DNA of 64,000 nucleotides from positions 63,506,987 through 63,570,986 of the forward strand of contig NC_086382.1 in the NCBI RefSeq assembly GCF_036588685.1, written 5' to 3'. The notes beneath the pieces were generated by a model. It worked only from the letters and a program-made list of their open reading frames with translations. It was not told the origin of the DNA and made no database searches. A program made the translations under genes and the position numbers. Positions 37,601-47,563 of the stretch are shown here, piece by piece (position 1 is the first letter of the stretch; each line of letters opens with the position of its first letter). Source of the DNA: Mytilus trossulus. Lineage: Eukaryota; Mollusca; Bivalvia; Mytilida; Mytilidae.

Positions 37601-40600
37601 GAACAAACAATGTATATAATGTCTAAATCTTAGCAATATTTTGCTAATTAGATAAAATACATGTAATAGTGACATTGCCCCTGGACATTTTAATCTGATT
37701 AATTGCTGTTTGTATAATATTACATCAACAAATTAAGGAAATTGTGGAAATGAAAGGCAGTGGTGAAGTCTGCTGAAGTCAGACTTAAAATGCAAAAAAG
37801 AAAATCCAAGAAAATAAGCAGATTTATAGCACTTTAACATGCACCACGACCTTTGATACCAAGTGAATCAATTTTAAGGAATTTATTGGCTTCTTTAATG
37901 ATTAAAGATCTAGAGAAAAACAAGAATGTGTCCACAGTACATGGATGCCCACTCGCACTTTCATTTTCTATGTTTACTGGACCATGAAATTGGAATAAAT
38001 TTTCTAATTTGGCATTAAAATTAGAATGATCTTATCAAAGGGAACATGTATACTAAGTTTCAAGTTGATTGGACTTCAACTTCATCAAAAACTATCTTGA
38101 CCAAAAACTTTAACCTGAAGTGTAACAGACGGACGAACGAACAGACAGACGGATGTACGGACAAATGGACAAACAGATGAACAAAAGGATGAAGGGAGGC
38201 ACAGACCAGAAAACATAATGCCATAACAAAAAGTAATCATCTGCTAAAAAACAGAAAAGCAATAGTATTAAACCTAAAACTAAAAATGAAAAATGATTCC
38301 TAGAAATCTTAAGAAAGCAAAATTAGTGTGCTGGTCACTCATTGCAAAATTATATAGCCCAGTCAAGCTTAAAACCTAATGATATAATTGTTGAAGGTAT
38401 TTTGAATGTGTCTTTCAGACTGTGTAATTTAGCAAACAAAAGGAAAAGATCTGAACTTTAAAATATTGATTCCTTGATATGTTAAATTTGAATATATAAC
38501 TTATATGGCACAGTATCAAATTTAACTATTTAATTACTATATGCATTGAATTATACTTCAGTTATGATAAAACTTTTTGTGTTTTGTTGAATTGAAGTCA
38601 AATAGCTGATACTATCCATGTTTTAATTCCAATACAAATACACATAAGGTCAGAATTACGCAGGAGCAAATATCAATCCATATGCACATAAATATATGGA
38701 ATAAAATTCATTAGTCAGAATGAATAATGAGCTCCTTTGAGAATGGTTGTGGAGGTCTTCAGTTTTGAAATATGTCTAAAGTAATTCCTATACTAGTATT
38801 CATTAATATTTTGAATACATTTTATTTTTTAGAATTTGTAATAAACCCTGGATAATGGGTATGGGATATGAAATTCCTCTTCATAATTTAACCATGTGCA
38901 TCTCCCCCCCCCCCTTCCAACTCCCAAGTTTTAGATCTTTCTTTATTATACAGTTTAATATTTTTTTTATCTATATATAATTATTCACAACTTATCTAGA
39001 TTAGGTGCAATTTAAATATTGAGATATGATAAAGACCCTTGTTTTATTCTAAACTTTTTTAACAACACCTCAGTCACTGGATTTTTTTTTTTTTGTAATT
39101 CACTTTTAAATACTGTTAGGTTGCTGTATCATCAACATGTAGTATTGTCCCAAATCTCCTTATATTATTGTTATACATGTAATAGACCTTTTATTTTAGA
39201 CAGAGCTTAGCTTGTATCCCTTTTCCGTTGCGAAATGGTCATGATATTATTGTTCCATTTTGTAGACTTTCCCTTACTACTGAATCGTTTATTCCCTCTA
39301 CTATATGTGAATGGAATAAACTTGATCTAAAAATTCGCAGTGTCGACTCAGTGAGTATTTCTAAATTTAAGAAAGAATTAAAAAATGATAGTCTAGTATG
39401 TAAACTTGAAACGTTTTATTTGTACGGCCCAAGGAAATTAAATATTATCTTAACGCAATTGCGATGTTCCGCTTCATCCTTAAACTATGACCTATTTAGA
39501 GCTAATATTATAAACGATCCTTCTTGTCATTGTGGGTCCGATATTGAGGATGTCTACCATTACTTCTTCGTTTGCCCAAAATACACATAATGTAGGAAAA
39601 ACTTATTCCATAACCTTAACTGGCTATCTGAAAACTTTGTTTTAGATACAAAACTATTAATTTGCGGACACTTGGAACTTTCGAACGAACAAAATATTCA
39701 AATTTTCAAACATGTTCAAAATTACATTAAAAGGTCAAACAGATTTCTTATGCCTTGATAGAGCGTTATTAATGCTGACACAGGGCTTCATCGTTGTCAT
39801 CAATCCACAAGTCATCGTCACAGAAGTATACGATTTTTCAAATTTTCTATTTCCATTTTTACTTTGTCTCCTCTTTGTTCACCTATGAAAGCTAGTATTA
39901 TATTGTATAAACTGTTTGTTTCATATGCATGTCCATTATATTATACTATTATTGTAACTTTATATTGTATTATGGAGAAGACTTCATACCGGGTAAGTAT
40001 GATTTACTTGTGTCTAATCCATTTTGCTTTAATTCAGCAAATAAAATATGTTTAAACTAAATCCCTTTTCAAGACCCAGGTCTGAATAGTTCCAAGCTTG
40101 GGCTTTTATGTATTTCTCAAATAACTTTGTAAATGAGATAACATTGAGAATAGATATGGAGATGTGTCAAAGAGACAACAACCTGACAAAAGAGCAGAAA
40201 ACATCTCAAGGCCGCCATGCATACATATCATACATACTCATATATATATACATATCTAAACTTTTGTGTGTTATCTATAATTGTACTAATTTCTACAAGG
40301 AAAATAAATTAAGCAGGGAATAGATACATGTTCATAACCATGTGTACACTTATGGTGTTTAGTTATTGAGTGACATCAAATAATTCATTAACAGTGGATT
40401 TAAACTTTCATAAAACCATAACCTGAGCCTTTTGTAATGTAATTTAAAACCATAAAATTGTACAATACAGTAGGTGAAGTTTGAAAAAGGTATATACAAA
40501 CACAAACATATTCAATGGATTTCAAAATTGGGTATTTAAAATGAAGGTTTTTTTGTGTCATAATTACTTTGTTGGGGGAGTATAGCTTAGCCATAATTAT

Positions 40601-43600
40601 TGTAAAGTATATCTCTTTAAAGTGGGTTGAACGCTTTACTTATTTGACTAGAAAGCATTTTCAAATAGGATCAAAACTTGATATTAAATTGTCCTAGTTA
40701 TCAGACAAGTCACATAAAGATCTAAATGAATTTAATGAAGGGGTCAAGTGCATGTGAACTAATTGGTTAAAACTACCCGTACACTAATCAATAGACTTAG
40801 TTTGGTGCATTCAAATATTTTTTTTTACTAATATGCCAAGATTTCTGACCAAAGTTTATCAAAGTCTTTCAGCATAACCTCCATGAATCAACAGAGATCA
40901 TAAATGTGTGGCAGGGTTAGCAAAGATGATAGTACTTTCTATAAGGTCACCATTCTTATAAAATAAGTAATTAAAAATATAAATACAAAATGGACAAGTC
41001 ATTACAATAACTTGCATATCCCCACCTTTTTGCATCGTACCTAGGTTGGATTAATTAAGAAGTTAATATTGGTCTGATCTATTAAAATCATGAATTGTTA
41101 GTCAGAACAGTTTTTCAAATTTTAAGATGATGGAAGTTTTTAACAACCTTGACTGGCTATATATATAGCCCTCAAACGGTTGGGAAAACTTAAAATTTCA
41201 AAGAAAGTTTTCTTCTAATCATTTAAAAAAAACCAAGATGATCTCAAGAAATAATTCATAGTCTGATTATTCAATATGTAATCTTTCTTAGCTTATTTCA
41301 GTATGTTTAACAATTATTCAAAAGCATCTAACAGTGACAATTGAATGAACTTTTTCTCACATCTAACAATTAATAGAATTGGAAACCAAGGACAATCGAT
41401 AGAGGAATGTAAACTTGTTTATACAGTGTTGGTTTTATAGGATTTTTACAATCCAACAATCAATAAAAGTGTCCTTGCATTAAATGTCTGAATTAAGAAG
41501 TTTCATTAATTCAACACCAAAAGTAGTTATATAATTTGCTACACAGATATTCTCTGGTAGCTTAGGTCTTCAATCAAAATTCAATAAAACATGCATATGC
41601 AAACTGCTCACTTAATTGAATTTGTAAAAGTGCATTGAGTTTAATATTGTATATATGTGTTCAGCTGTTGGCAAGTAAACATAGACATGTATAATTGAGT
41701 CATACAACTTATACCTGACTTTTACCAGGACTTTTAGGAACATTGTAGTGCATTTGTTTCATTGTCATAAAAAAAATATATTCCCATATGACAGTTAAAA
41801 ATATATATTTCCATGTAAGAAGAATAGGACAAGAAGTTAAGTGTTTTAATAATGGAAAGTAACAGGTTGAAATATACAATATTATAAAATGAGTCATTGA
41901 ACACCAGTGTAAATCCTTGAAGCTTACACAAGACCTTACTTACTATATATTGATTACAAGTTTATGTTTAAGTCATATCATTTTTATGTATGTAGTATCT
42001 AAGAGCTCAAAGTAGATGTTTTAATACAAAAATTATATGTATTTTTGAAAATTTTAAGTACTTTACTTGAGCACATCGATATCCTTATTGGATGAGAAAA
42101 GTATGTCACCCACTCCTTCCTCTTATCAAGAAATCTTGAATTATATATATATGTGTAAAATAAAAATATAACCAACCAACCATGTCCTCTTCTTATTACT
42201 TTCCACTGAATGAACTGACACTTGACCTCATCATAAGTGTTATTTTACACAAATTAAATGTATAAAAGAGAAGAGAATTAATTTTAACAATAATTTCAAT
42301 CCAGATTATTTCAATCAACCTCAGCCTATATATCTAATGATTTATAATTTTAACTAAGGTTTCTTTATATTGTTTTCAATGATGTATTTTTGATAGATTC
42401 AGAATAGATTCATGAAAAAATATTTAAATCATTTGTGCATGATACTAACTGTTATACTTTTTAAATACCACAATTTAAGTCATGCATGAAACAAATTATC
42501 ATTAAATCGTAGTTTGGAAAGAATAATACACAATGTACCATAACTATACTGTCTACAATGACTGATTCAAATTTCTAATATCTCCCATGACAACATTGAT
42601 ACAAGGAAGACAGAGTTATCTCCCATTTAAAAAGAAGGAAAGATACTAATTCTCATTTGGACAATATAAAAGTGGCCAGTATATAATGTTCAGACATCAT
42701 TATTGAAACTTCCAACACTCCCTGGTCATAAGATAAATACTACCGTTATGTATTTGTCTATCAATATAAAAGACTCTTTAAAAGAGATTCTCTTACTTTA
42801 AAGAGGATAAATAAACTTTCATCAAATATCAACTTTTACTTGAAAGTGAAAGAGTTAGTTTAAAATTCAAATATTTTAATATGTTTTAGAAAAACAAAAA
42901 GAACAGAATTTTCTAGAATTGAGTTAATATGGCTGAATTGCAGAAAACAGTAAAATTAGATACAAAATGTACTATTTGAATAATTTTCTTATACACAAAG
43001 TACCCTTGAACAGAAAAATATATTCCCTTGGAGGAAAAAATGTAAGAGTGTGAATTAGAAATGATTAATCTTTCAAAAGATTGACTGATTGATTGTTGGT
43101 GTTTTAAGGGCATACGATACGAAAATTTGCATATAGGCTATTATTACCTGATTAAATCAAATATGTAATAAAAAATATACCTTCATGACGTTCATGTGCT
43201 ACTTTTTGAGTAAAATTAGGTCGAAATTTTGTATATGTGCTCAAAATTCAAATTTGTGACCATAATTTCTTTTTCGAAAAAGACATAACTTTTTTGTTGT
43301 AAAAGATAAACACAAATTGTTTTTTGTTAAGGGTAATTTCTGTATTTTATTTTTTATTCAGAAACAACTCATATTTATCAAATGTTCATGAATTGAGAAA
43401 AATACGTCATTTTTTGCTGCATGTTTATCAAAATTAAAAAAAATCCGCTATTTACAGTTTTATCAAATTTGGGTCACATAATCTCCCTGCAAAATGAAAC
43501 AAATTGCTGTTTTGAAAAATTGGGGTCCATGAACTTGTTTTCAAATTAAATCAGTTTGAATGATAAAAATCAGTTGAAAAATGCATCTTTTCCCGATATG

Positions 43601-46507
43601 TAACAGTTTGACGTCGCGAAAATAACATTTTACGTTAGCAACGTCATTACCTCCCCTGTAACTGTATCGTATGCCCTTAATGCCACTTTTAGGCACCACT
43701 TTTGGGCTATTTTGTGGTTGCCAGTTTATTTTTTGAGGAAGCCAGAGTGTCTGGAGAAAACCACTGACCTTCGATAGGAAAACTGACAATCCTAGTCAAT
43801 TGAGATGGAGTTGAGTGCACCCACACAGGCGAGGTTCAAACTCACAACCTCTGTGTTGACAGGCCAGAGATTACAATAGTAGAACTACTTAGACTTCTTT
43901 GCCACCAAGCCCCCCCCCCCCCCCCTCTTTCAAAAGAAGATTGAACATCCCTACTGTTAAAATACTCACTCTGTTGACAAGTTCCATGTACTTTTTCTTG
44001 ATACTAACTGTTTCTTTTTGTGCTACCGATTCTGTTGTCCTTCGTTTAGGAGTAACTGCAAACAAAGGAAATGATCTCTGAGTTATATTAATGCACAATT
44101 AAGAAAATGTCTATTTAGCATGCATTTTCAGATAAACAAAGAATCAAAACTCAATAACCAACAATTACAAGGGGCAGATACAGCTATTTATAAAGTTTCC
44201 CAATTCAGGATAAAAGGGACGAAGGGTTCCACCTTTATGTTTCCATTCAAATATAAAAGATGTGGTATTATTGCCAATGAGACAACTATCCATAAAAGTC
44301 CAAAATGACACAAACATTAACAACTATAGGTAACCAAACAGCCTTCAACAATGAGCAAAGCCCATACTGCATAGTCAGCTATAAAAGGCCCTGATAAGAC
44401 CATGTAAAACAATTCAAACGAGAAAACTAACGGCCTTATTTATGTAAAAAAAATGAACCTATTGCTCTAATTCAATCCTCAAATTTCAGGATCATTGGTA
44501 ACCTGATATGCAGGAAGTAACAATATTCAGTAAGCATATGATCATATAAAGAACCATGATGATATTGGATTTCAATTACTTTAATCATCAGTTTTGCCAT
44601 TAGCCATATGGTTTAATACTGTTTTGGTTTCTAACCTAAGGGAGATAACTGTGAAAACTTACCATTTTGGTATCTTCTGACAACCTCAAGTTTGTAAGGT
44701 CTGCAAAAATAAAGAAATAATGTCAAAACATGTATAAATAAGTCAAAATTAAAAAAAAAATCTGTTGCCAAAATTTAATAATTTTGAAGTGTTAATTTAT
44801 TCTTGTTGAAACCATATTTTAAATGACTTATTATTACATTTGTAAATACTGTATACATTGTCATGATTGTAATTTGTAAATATACATTGTCATGATTGTA
44901 ATTTTTAAATATTCATTGTCATGATTGTAATTTGTAAATATACATTGTCATGATTGTTTATTGTGTCTATTAGTGTAGACAGCTCAATCTTTTCTTCATG
45001 AAACATAAAACATACAGAGGGAGAGGATCGTAACCCTTGGAAGAAGATGATAATTGTGGAACAATGTGGCAAAACTGAGGTCCATACAGTTATTAAGAAA
45101 TGTCCTAATAGTCTATAGATATAGACAGCATTTGGCCGGAAGAAACATAAGTTTGTCATGTCCAAGCTATCAAACTGATCTTCATGATTTCATTTTTACT
45201 GGTATACAAAATATCTTTGAATTCATGAAGTTATTTATCATGTTTATTTATTAACAGAAAACTTTTGATATATTTATAAATTCATATTTGCTTTATTCTG
45301 TGAATATTTTAGTATCCATGGAATCACAGTAAATATTTAACAGTCTGGAGCATTAAAAGTACAGTAGATACAATGTTAATAAGGCTGTTAGTTTTTCCAT
45401 ATGAATTGTTTTACATTGTCATTTTGTGACCTTTTATAGCTGACTATGCAGTATGGGTTTTGCTCATTTTTGAAGGCCATACGGTGACCTACATGTATAG
45501 TTGGTTAATTTCTGTGTTATTTTGGTCTCTAGAGGAGAGTTGTCTCAATTGCAATCATACCACATCCTCTTTTTTTATATTAAGTTATACTTACACAGAT
45601 TTAGAGTTTGCCGTGATATTACTATTGATTGGAATTAAAGATTTTCTGTGGTTTCTCAACTGAAGTGGAAAATTAAATAGTTATCTTAAATAACATTTTA
45701 AAAAGCTACATGTATCTATCTAGCCATTTATCAACACACAGGTAATTAATTATTTACTAATGTACTGTGTATATATACATTTCAGGTATCAGTCATTCTT
45801 ATAATTAAAGATATTAACCTAGGAAGATGTTGACTCTCATTTGTGACTGATACCTGTTGATCTCTTGAAACAAAAAAGGGTTTGTAAACAACCTGTTTCT
45901 TTTTGGCTATATATGCCACTCTTCGAATTCTGTCATTATAGAAAGGGAGTAAGCCAAACAGAACTGGTTGTTTACAACTACTGATATTAATACAACATAG
46001 ATTGATCTAAAGGTTTAAAGGTATGCATGAAGTATTTGCTACTGGATATTGAGCAAACAGCAATCAAAAGACTTAAAGTACAGGTAGATTCACGATATTC
46101 TTGTATGTTAGACTTATATTAGGAGCAGGAATAAAATGTTGGTCATGTTGGTTGAGACTAAAAGATTCTAACACACTAGAAGAACATTTTCTTGAGTAAT
46201 AGCCAATTACTGGTTCAAAGAATTCAGCAAAAGTAATCATTTTAATTTATTTTATTTAATCTTTGTTCAAAATTAAGTCTTGGAAATACAGGATTCTTTT
46301 ATACTGCATAATTTTTTTCTCTTACAGATAAAGGTTTAAACATATTGGTTGTTAAAGGTTTCAATAAATATAAATGTAACTGTACCTTAAGTACAAGATC
46401 TACATCATCAATATGGAATGTTTCCCTCAACTTTCTGTTAACTTCTTCTGATCCCTCATTTTCATTTATTTCTACCAGACATACACTTTCTGGGAATGGT
46501 TGATTTT
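19543..46507 (-). CDS. Gene B: unidentified small coiled-coil protein, six 3' exons (5' end not found)
   Basis: Six minus-strand exons (46507-46386, 45659-45595, 44700-44663, 44055-43970, 20451-20389, 19647-19543) have GT-AG borders and phases that fit, giving 159 codons plus stop. The first visible exon begins mid-codon, so at least one 5' exon is missing. In order, the protein shows an alternating hydrophobic/charged region of about 75 residues (CLVEINENEGSEEV, LRNHRKSLIPINS, PYKLEVVRRYQN) that could be a beta-grasp or ubiquitin-like fold, a basic linker (TPKRRTTES), a heptad coiled coil (IQKLEASLPELDKK to EVESLEQKLDFLSKRL), and the aromatic C-terminus WKGMFKKNPLW. I have a vague impression that vertebrate proteins share this layout but cannot name them, so I assign no function. 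Gene structure is well supported by six phase-consistent junctions; the 23.5 kb intron assumes no missed exon there. Confidence 0.75.
20210..20361 (-). mobile_element. Short MITE beside a gene B splice donor
   Basis: About 152 bp, starting CAGAGGAGGAT and ending GGATCCGCCACTG, with TATAG on both sides as a possible target duplication. It includes GGCCGGGGCCCC and GGGCCCCC blocks. It belongs to the family at 19036 in reverse orientation. Confidence 0.7.
20389..20451 (-). CDS. Gene B exon (63 nt)
   Basis: Acceptor TGTATTTTAG|ATTC and donor CAGTT|GTAAGT. It encodes IQKLEASLPELDKKRHNRIT plus V, exactly three heptads, in phase 0 on both sides. A MITE ends 28 bp from its donor (20210-20361). Confidence 0.75.
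20828..24025. mobile_element. TTAA-flanked inverted-repeat element, 3.2 kb
   Basis: Perfect 17 bp terminal inverted repeats (AGACCAAACAGCCTATT at 20828-20844 and its complement ending at 24025) are flanked by TTAA (20824-20827 and 24026-24029). It lies in gene B's large intron. No transposase frame is seen, so it is a large non-autonomous or decayed piggyBac-like element. Inside, it carries other repeat fragments (near 21300) and a roughly 60 bp inverted repeat (about 21630-21690 against 21783-21848). Confidence 0.75.
24404..26285 (+). repeat. Family I hairpin-ended repeat, three 500 bp internal units
   Basis: It starts with the palindrome AGGCTCTCAAGAGCCT (24406-24421) and GCTCACCTG. GTCAATTGAC marks internal unit starts at 24761, 25261 and 25762. 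It ends with an ACG/GAC tract, CAAGTGATGAGAAAAGCTC, a GGCCTTTTAGGCC hairpin and CAGGTGAGCTAAAAA. GCTCACCTG at the 5' end and CAGGTGAGC at the 3' end are exact inverse repeats. It is non-coding. Confidence 0.85.
26290..27365. other. Gene B intron; a coding-like fragment at 26815-26905
   Basis: Otherwise AT-rich and without features. The minus strand at 26905-26815 reads EVPAPPMTPVVQLLFKSLVE and onward through PVISFPHKK to a GTAATG, but an in-frame TAG lies two codons before it. It could be an exon remnant, a decayed copy or chance. I cannot name it. Confidence 0.3.
27369..27518 (+). mobile_element. Short MITE, third copy
   Basis: A diverged member of the family at 19036: GGTGGATCCAGAAATTTTCA, GCTTCAGTGATTCCCTATAT, and end CCACATCTG. 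Confidence 0.6.
27520..34120. other. Gene B intron; no gene recognised
   Basis: AT-rich, with a G run at about 28657-28672, a SINE-like end at about 29400-29460, a short family I fragment near 31085-31130 (GTCATTAAAGGGCAATAACTC), and a CAGACAGACAGACTGACTGG-type low-complexity tract at 32100-32215. No coding exon has support. Confidence 0.45.
32100..32215. repeat. GACAGACAGACTGACTGG-type low-complexity tandem repeat
   Basis: Imperfect units of about 40 bp built from ACAGACAGACAGACTGACTG, with the phrase CAGACAGACTGACTGGC repeated. Confidence 0.75.
34127..34372 (-). mobile_element. tRNA-derived SINE copy
   Basis: It shows GATTGATTGGTTGGTGTTTAA, GTGGAGGAAGCCAGAGTGCC, TTTCGGTTGGAAAACTG and CTCACAACCTCAATATTAAC, the order seen in the copy at 43.07/43.68 kb. 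The tRNA-like head reads on the minus strand and is decayed. Confidence 0.7.
34600..34790 (+). repeat. Family IV repeat: GGAC tract and a 9 bp perfect hairpin
   Basis: It contains GATGTGACGAAAAATATCC, two GGAC/GACA-rich tracts, and TATACCCCC (34754-34762) paired with GGGGGTATA (34777-34785), a perfect 9 bp stem. Confidence 0.65.
34800..35985. other. Gene B intron; no gene recognised
   Basis: AT-rich, without a recognisable exon. A CAGGGGCGGATCCAG fragment at 35988 marks a partial relative of the short MITE family. Confidence 0.4.
36176..37068 (-). pseudogene. Decayed hAT/ZMYM1-like transposase-derived gene, N-terminal part
   Basis: Fragments in different minus-strand frames line up in the order of ZMYM1-like, TTF-zinc-finger proteins related to hAT transposases. 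They are LTNEEKFNLIRNHFQ (about 36840-36790), WLNRYDGLVYS and EGAYCIYCALFG (about 36740-36650), HASTRLNDHF (about 36600), and LPIRGHRDDAKH to GNFQALIDFRVESGDSVLRD (about 36390-36260). At least two frameshifts (near 36760 and 36455) break it, and the catalytic C-terminal half is absent. It is not a functional gene. It lies in gene B's 23.5 kb intron in the same orientation. Confidence 0.75.
37080..37915. other. Gene B intron; nothing recognised
   Basis: AT-rich, no repeat or frame of note. Confidence 0.35.
37917..38230 (+). repeat. Family V dispersed repeat with a GGAC-rich 3' part
   Basis: It runs from AAACAAGAATGTGTCCACAG through CTAAGTTTCAAGTTGATTGG and TGACCAAAAACTTTAACCTG to a GACGGACGAACGAACAGACA tract and CAGACCAGAAAACATAATGCC. 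I see no clear terminal hairpin. Confidence 0.6.
39186..39758 (+). mobile_element. Non-LTR retrotransposon (LINE) fragment, C-terminal end of the reverse transcriptase ORF
   Basis: The translation from 39186 shows the tail typical of LINE ORF2 proteins: IPSTICEWNKLD, KFKKELKND, YGPRKLNIILTQLRC, and a CHC...H...C zinc-knuckle-like motif (SCHCGSDIEDVYHYFFVCPKY). An in-frame TAA at 39588-39590 interrupts it; the same frame then continues to a stop at 39756-39758. The catalytic RT and endonuclease domains are missing, so it is a dead 5'-truncated copy. The clade is not determined. Confidence 0.75.
39760..43070. other. Gene B intron; no gene recognised
   Basis: AT-rich. A SINE-like head (GATATGGAGATGTGTCAAAG) lies near 40155. 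Nothing else can be supported. Confidence 0.4.
43075..43915 (-). mobile_element. tRNA-derived SINE split by a TTAA element
   Basis: The two SINE parts (about 43075-43107 and 43681-43915) rejoin at a single TTAA once the 569 bp element is removed. The right part has TTTTGAGGAAGCCAGAGTGT, GACCTTCGATAGGAAAACTG, a B-box-like region around GAGGTTCAAACTC, and the decayed tRNA head ending in a C run at 43909-43925. Confidence 0.75.
43108..43676. mobile_element. TTAA-flanked inverted-repeat element, 569 bp, nested in a SINE
   Basis: Perfect 13 bp inverted ends (GGGCATACGATAC at 43108-43120; complement at 43664-43676) are flanked by TTAA (43104-43107 and 43677-43680). It shares the ACGATAC core of its ends with the 918 bp element at 762. 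It encodes nothing, so it is piggyBac-like and non-autonomous. Confidence 0.82.
43970..44055 (-). CDS. Gene B exon
   Basis: Acceptor TTTGTTTGCAG|TTAC and donor AACAGA|GTGAGT. It encodes a basic, hydroxyl-rich linker (TPKRRTTESVAQKET) and the start of the coiled coil (IKKKYMELVNR). It ends on a codon boundary. Confidence 0.75.
44250..44455 (-). mobile_element. SINE family 2 copy
   Basis: AAGATGTGGTATTATTGCC, AATGAGACAACTATCC, AGTCAGCTATAAAAGGCCC and CAAACGAGAAAACTAACGGC, as in the other copies. It sits between two gene B exons. Confidence 0.75.
44663..44700 (-). CDS. Gene B micro-exon (38 nt)
   Basis: Acceptor TTTTTGCAG|ACC and donor AATG|GTAAGT. It encodes PYKLEVVRRYQN with split codons on both sides. 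Only this frame is compatible with both neighbours. Confidence 0.72.
44840..44958. repeat. 29 bp tandem repeat, about four copies
   Basis: CATTGTCATGATTGTAATTT recurs at about 44856, 44885 and 44914, with a last partial unit at 44943. Confidence 0.85.
45383..45583 (+). mobile_element. SINE family 2 copy, next to a gene B splice donor
   Basis: GAATTGTTTTACATTGTCA to GCAATCATACCACATCC, opposite to gene B and ending about 12 bp beyond the donor of exon 45659-45595. Confidence 0.75.
45595..45659 (-). CDS. Gene B exon
   Basis: Acceptor CCACTTCAG|TTG and donor TCTGT|GTAAGT. It encodes LRNHRKSLIPINSNITANSK and ends two nucleotides into a codon that exon 44700-44663 completes as valine. Immediately beyond the donor, at 45583, lies a SINE. 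Confidence 0.75.
46386..46507 (-). CDS. Gene B exon, first one found
   Basis: Acceptor TTTCAACAG|AAAATC and donor CTTAAG|GTACAG; the donor is weaker than the others. It needs one nucleotide from an upstream exon. It encodes NQPFPESVCLVEINENEG, then RKLRETFHIDDVDLVLK, an alternating pattern suggestive of beta strands followed by a helix. The other two frames are closed by stops. Confidence 0.75.
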
Positions 46508-46849
46508 CTGTTGAAATAAGAAAACATTTACATGAATTAAACAGCTGTACAATATATCACGCATGTAGGACAGACATAAGGAAAATACCTTTATGCCTGA
46601 AATCCCTTAAGGAGGGGCTTAATGGGGGTACCTTCATTACAAATAACAACATAAAAATCTTGTCAAATGACATTCACAGAAATTTTTGGTGCATGCTGAT
46701 TAAATGTAAACTTTCTTTGAGCTGTGAAAATGTAGGTTAGCTCTTAAGGTCCTTTTGATGATTTTGATATTTGCTGAATTCAAAGGACAATAGAGCTACG
46801 TTTTCGCAGCTAACTTTCTTTAAGACAGACCAAGTTGGCAAACGTGTGA

Positions 46850-46940
46850 GGTGCAAACATGTAGGGTACATACAGGTATTGTTTGGGTCCAATACATGTT
46901 TGCATCCTGCATGTTCGCACCCTACATGTAAGTACCCAAT
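46850..46940. repeat. Overlapping short inverted repeats
   Basis: TGCAAACATGTA is followed by its exact complement TACATGTTTGCA, and ACATGTAGGGTAC overlaps a second complement (CACCCTACATGT). Two alternative hairpins can form. Confidence 0.5.
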
Positions 46941-47149
46941 TTTTAGAAACAATATTTTTTTTGTTAAAGCAATACACTCACCAAAACATGATTAAGATTT
47001 ATTCAACTTATATGGGGACAAGTCCATAATAACAGTAGAAAAATCAATAAAAAAAAATTAGGAAAAAATAGGGAAAATTTTCGCGAAATTTTCATTGTAC
47101 TAATGAACTCAAAATCGTTCATTTTTTTTTATTTCATATTTTGAATTCC

Positions 47150-47343
47150 CGCATCTGCGCAGAAATCTACAATGTACTTCCTTTTTCCGGTCTCGTTTGT
47201 ATGAATCTTTGAGTAAAATATATTTATCAGTCTAGTATAAAATAGGAAGGAGCGCAATACCAATTTCATTTTTAATAATTCCTTGATTTAAAAAAACGTT
47301 ACCTGATGAAAGCGTTTCTTTGTTTACATTGCATATGACGTCA
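47150..47343 (-). promoter_or_regulatory. Promoter-like cluster (CRE, ETS-like, NRF1-like motifs), possibly gene B 5' end
   Basis: The minus strand holds a palindromic TGACGTCA (47343-47336), CCGGAAAAAGGAAGT (about 47191-47177) and CTGCGCAGATGCGGG (about 47162-47148). A good donor, CATCAG|GTAACG, ends at 47303. It lies 0.6-0.8 kb upstream of the first gene B exon found. The donor's frame does not contain an ATG that matches the exon's phase, so it would be a non-coding leader or another exon lies between. Confidence 0.3.
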
Positions 47344-47563
47344 TAACTTAAATAAAGTCACAACTAAAATCCCTGACAACAGAACCAAAATCGGAAACGT
47401 TGGGGATAATTTCCGTTTCTTTTTTTTTTTACAAATATTTGAATTACAAAAAAATAATTCATAGTTCATACAGACTTCGTCCCCATTTACAGGTAATGCC
47501 TGCCTCATATTAAAAAGCGTTGTTACAATCACACTTTTATAATTAAAACAATTTTAAAAAACT

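Noticed and set aside
39228..39590. Free-standing 120-residue gene
   Set aside because: It is the C-terminal tail of a LINE protein, interrupted by a stop and continuing in the same frame to 39758.
46737..46995. Cysteine/histidine-rich frames on both strands (GCEHAGCKH and similar)
   Set aside because: They come from the overlapping palindromes; complementary frames on both strands are an artefact of the inverted repeats.
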